A stretch of DNA of 6,016 nucleotides from Nitrospinota bacterium. Its GTDB lineage: Bacteria > UBA8248. The translations under genes were made by a program, and so were the position numbers. The DNA lies in contig DNYS01000246.1 of assembly GCA_003506735.1 (NCBI GenBank), positions 3,493 to 9,508 of the forward strand. The letters are read 5' to 3'. The notes under the pieces are model-generated. The model did not search any database, was not told the DNA's origin, and saw only the letters and a list, made by a program, of their open reading frames with translations. The first letter of the stretch is position 1. Each line of letters starts with the position of its first letter. This document shows positions 6,000-6,016 of this stretch, piece by piece.

Positions 6000-6016
6000 A
6001 TGGGGAGAAGCATTCC
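6000..6016 (+). CDS. 5' end of an unidentified gene, cut by the window
   Basis: ATG 6000 follows AAGGAG (5985-5990) at a suitable distance. The visible codons give MGRSI, and the final CC must encode Pro. Six residues are too few for any family assignment. The long hairpin-rich leader upstream sets it apart from the four enzyme genes. Confidence 0.55.

Overview
This window is GC-rich bacterial DNA with third codon positions mostly G or C. Every supported gene lies on the + strand and has a purine-rich ribosome binding site 6-9 bases from its ATG. It holds four complete enzyme genes and the first six codons of a fifth. There is no tRNA, rRNA, CRISPR array or recognisable transposase. The gene types suit a metabolically versatile, GC-rich, probably uncultured free-living bacterium. 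The sequence alone does not fix the phylum.

Layout. Positions 91-1062 encode a DapA/N-acetylneuraminate lyase-type TIM-barrel lyase and are followed by a convincing intrinsic terminator. A 467-base gap (1063-1529) contains strong hairpins but no credible gene. Positions 1530-2723 encode an acyl-CoA dehydrogenase-fold flavoprotein. A 142-base gap carries a promoter-like extended -10 and a perfect 26-bp tandem duplication just before the next ribosome binding site. Positions 2866-4623 encode a CocE/NonD (X-Pro dipeptidyl-peptidase-like) alpha/beta hydrolase. After a 110-base gap, 4734-5672 encode a second, divergent DapA-type lyase. The last 327 non-coding bases (5673-5999) are rich in inverted repeats and lead into a gene cut off by the window edge (ATG at 6000).

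How the genes may work together. Two Schiff-base lyases, a flavoprotein acting on acyl-CoA and an ester or amide hydrolase would suit a small catabolic cluster: open an ester or amide, process a CoA thioester, cleave a 2-oxo acid. This is inference from co-location. The gaps of over 100 bases and the terminator after the first gene argue for several transcription units, not one tight operon.

The most notable feature is that three of the four enzymes keep the family fold but lack a textbook catalytic residue, and the fourth has an altered active-site loop. The first lyase has Phe for the catalytic Tyr, the acyl-CoA dehydrogenase has no Glu at either known catalytic-base position, and the hydrolase lacks the usual Asp of its Ser-Asp-His triad. 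The second lyase keeps Tyr and Lys but has a divergent Thr-Thr loop. Named reactions should therefore not be transferred to these genes from distant homologues.
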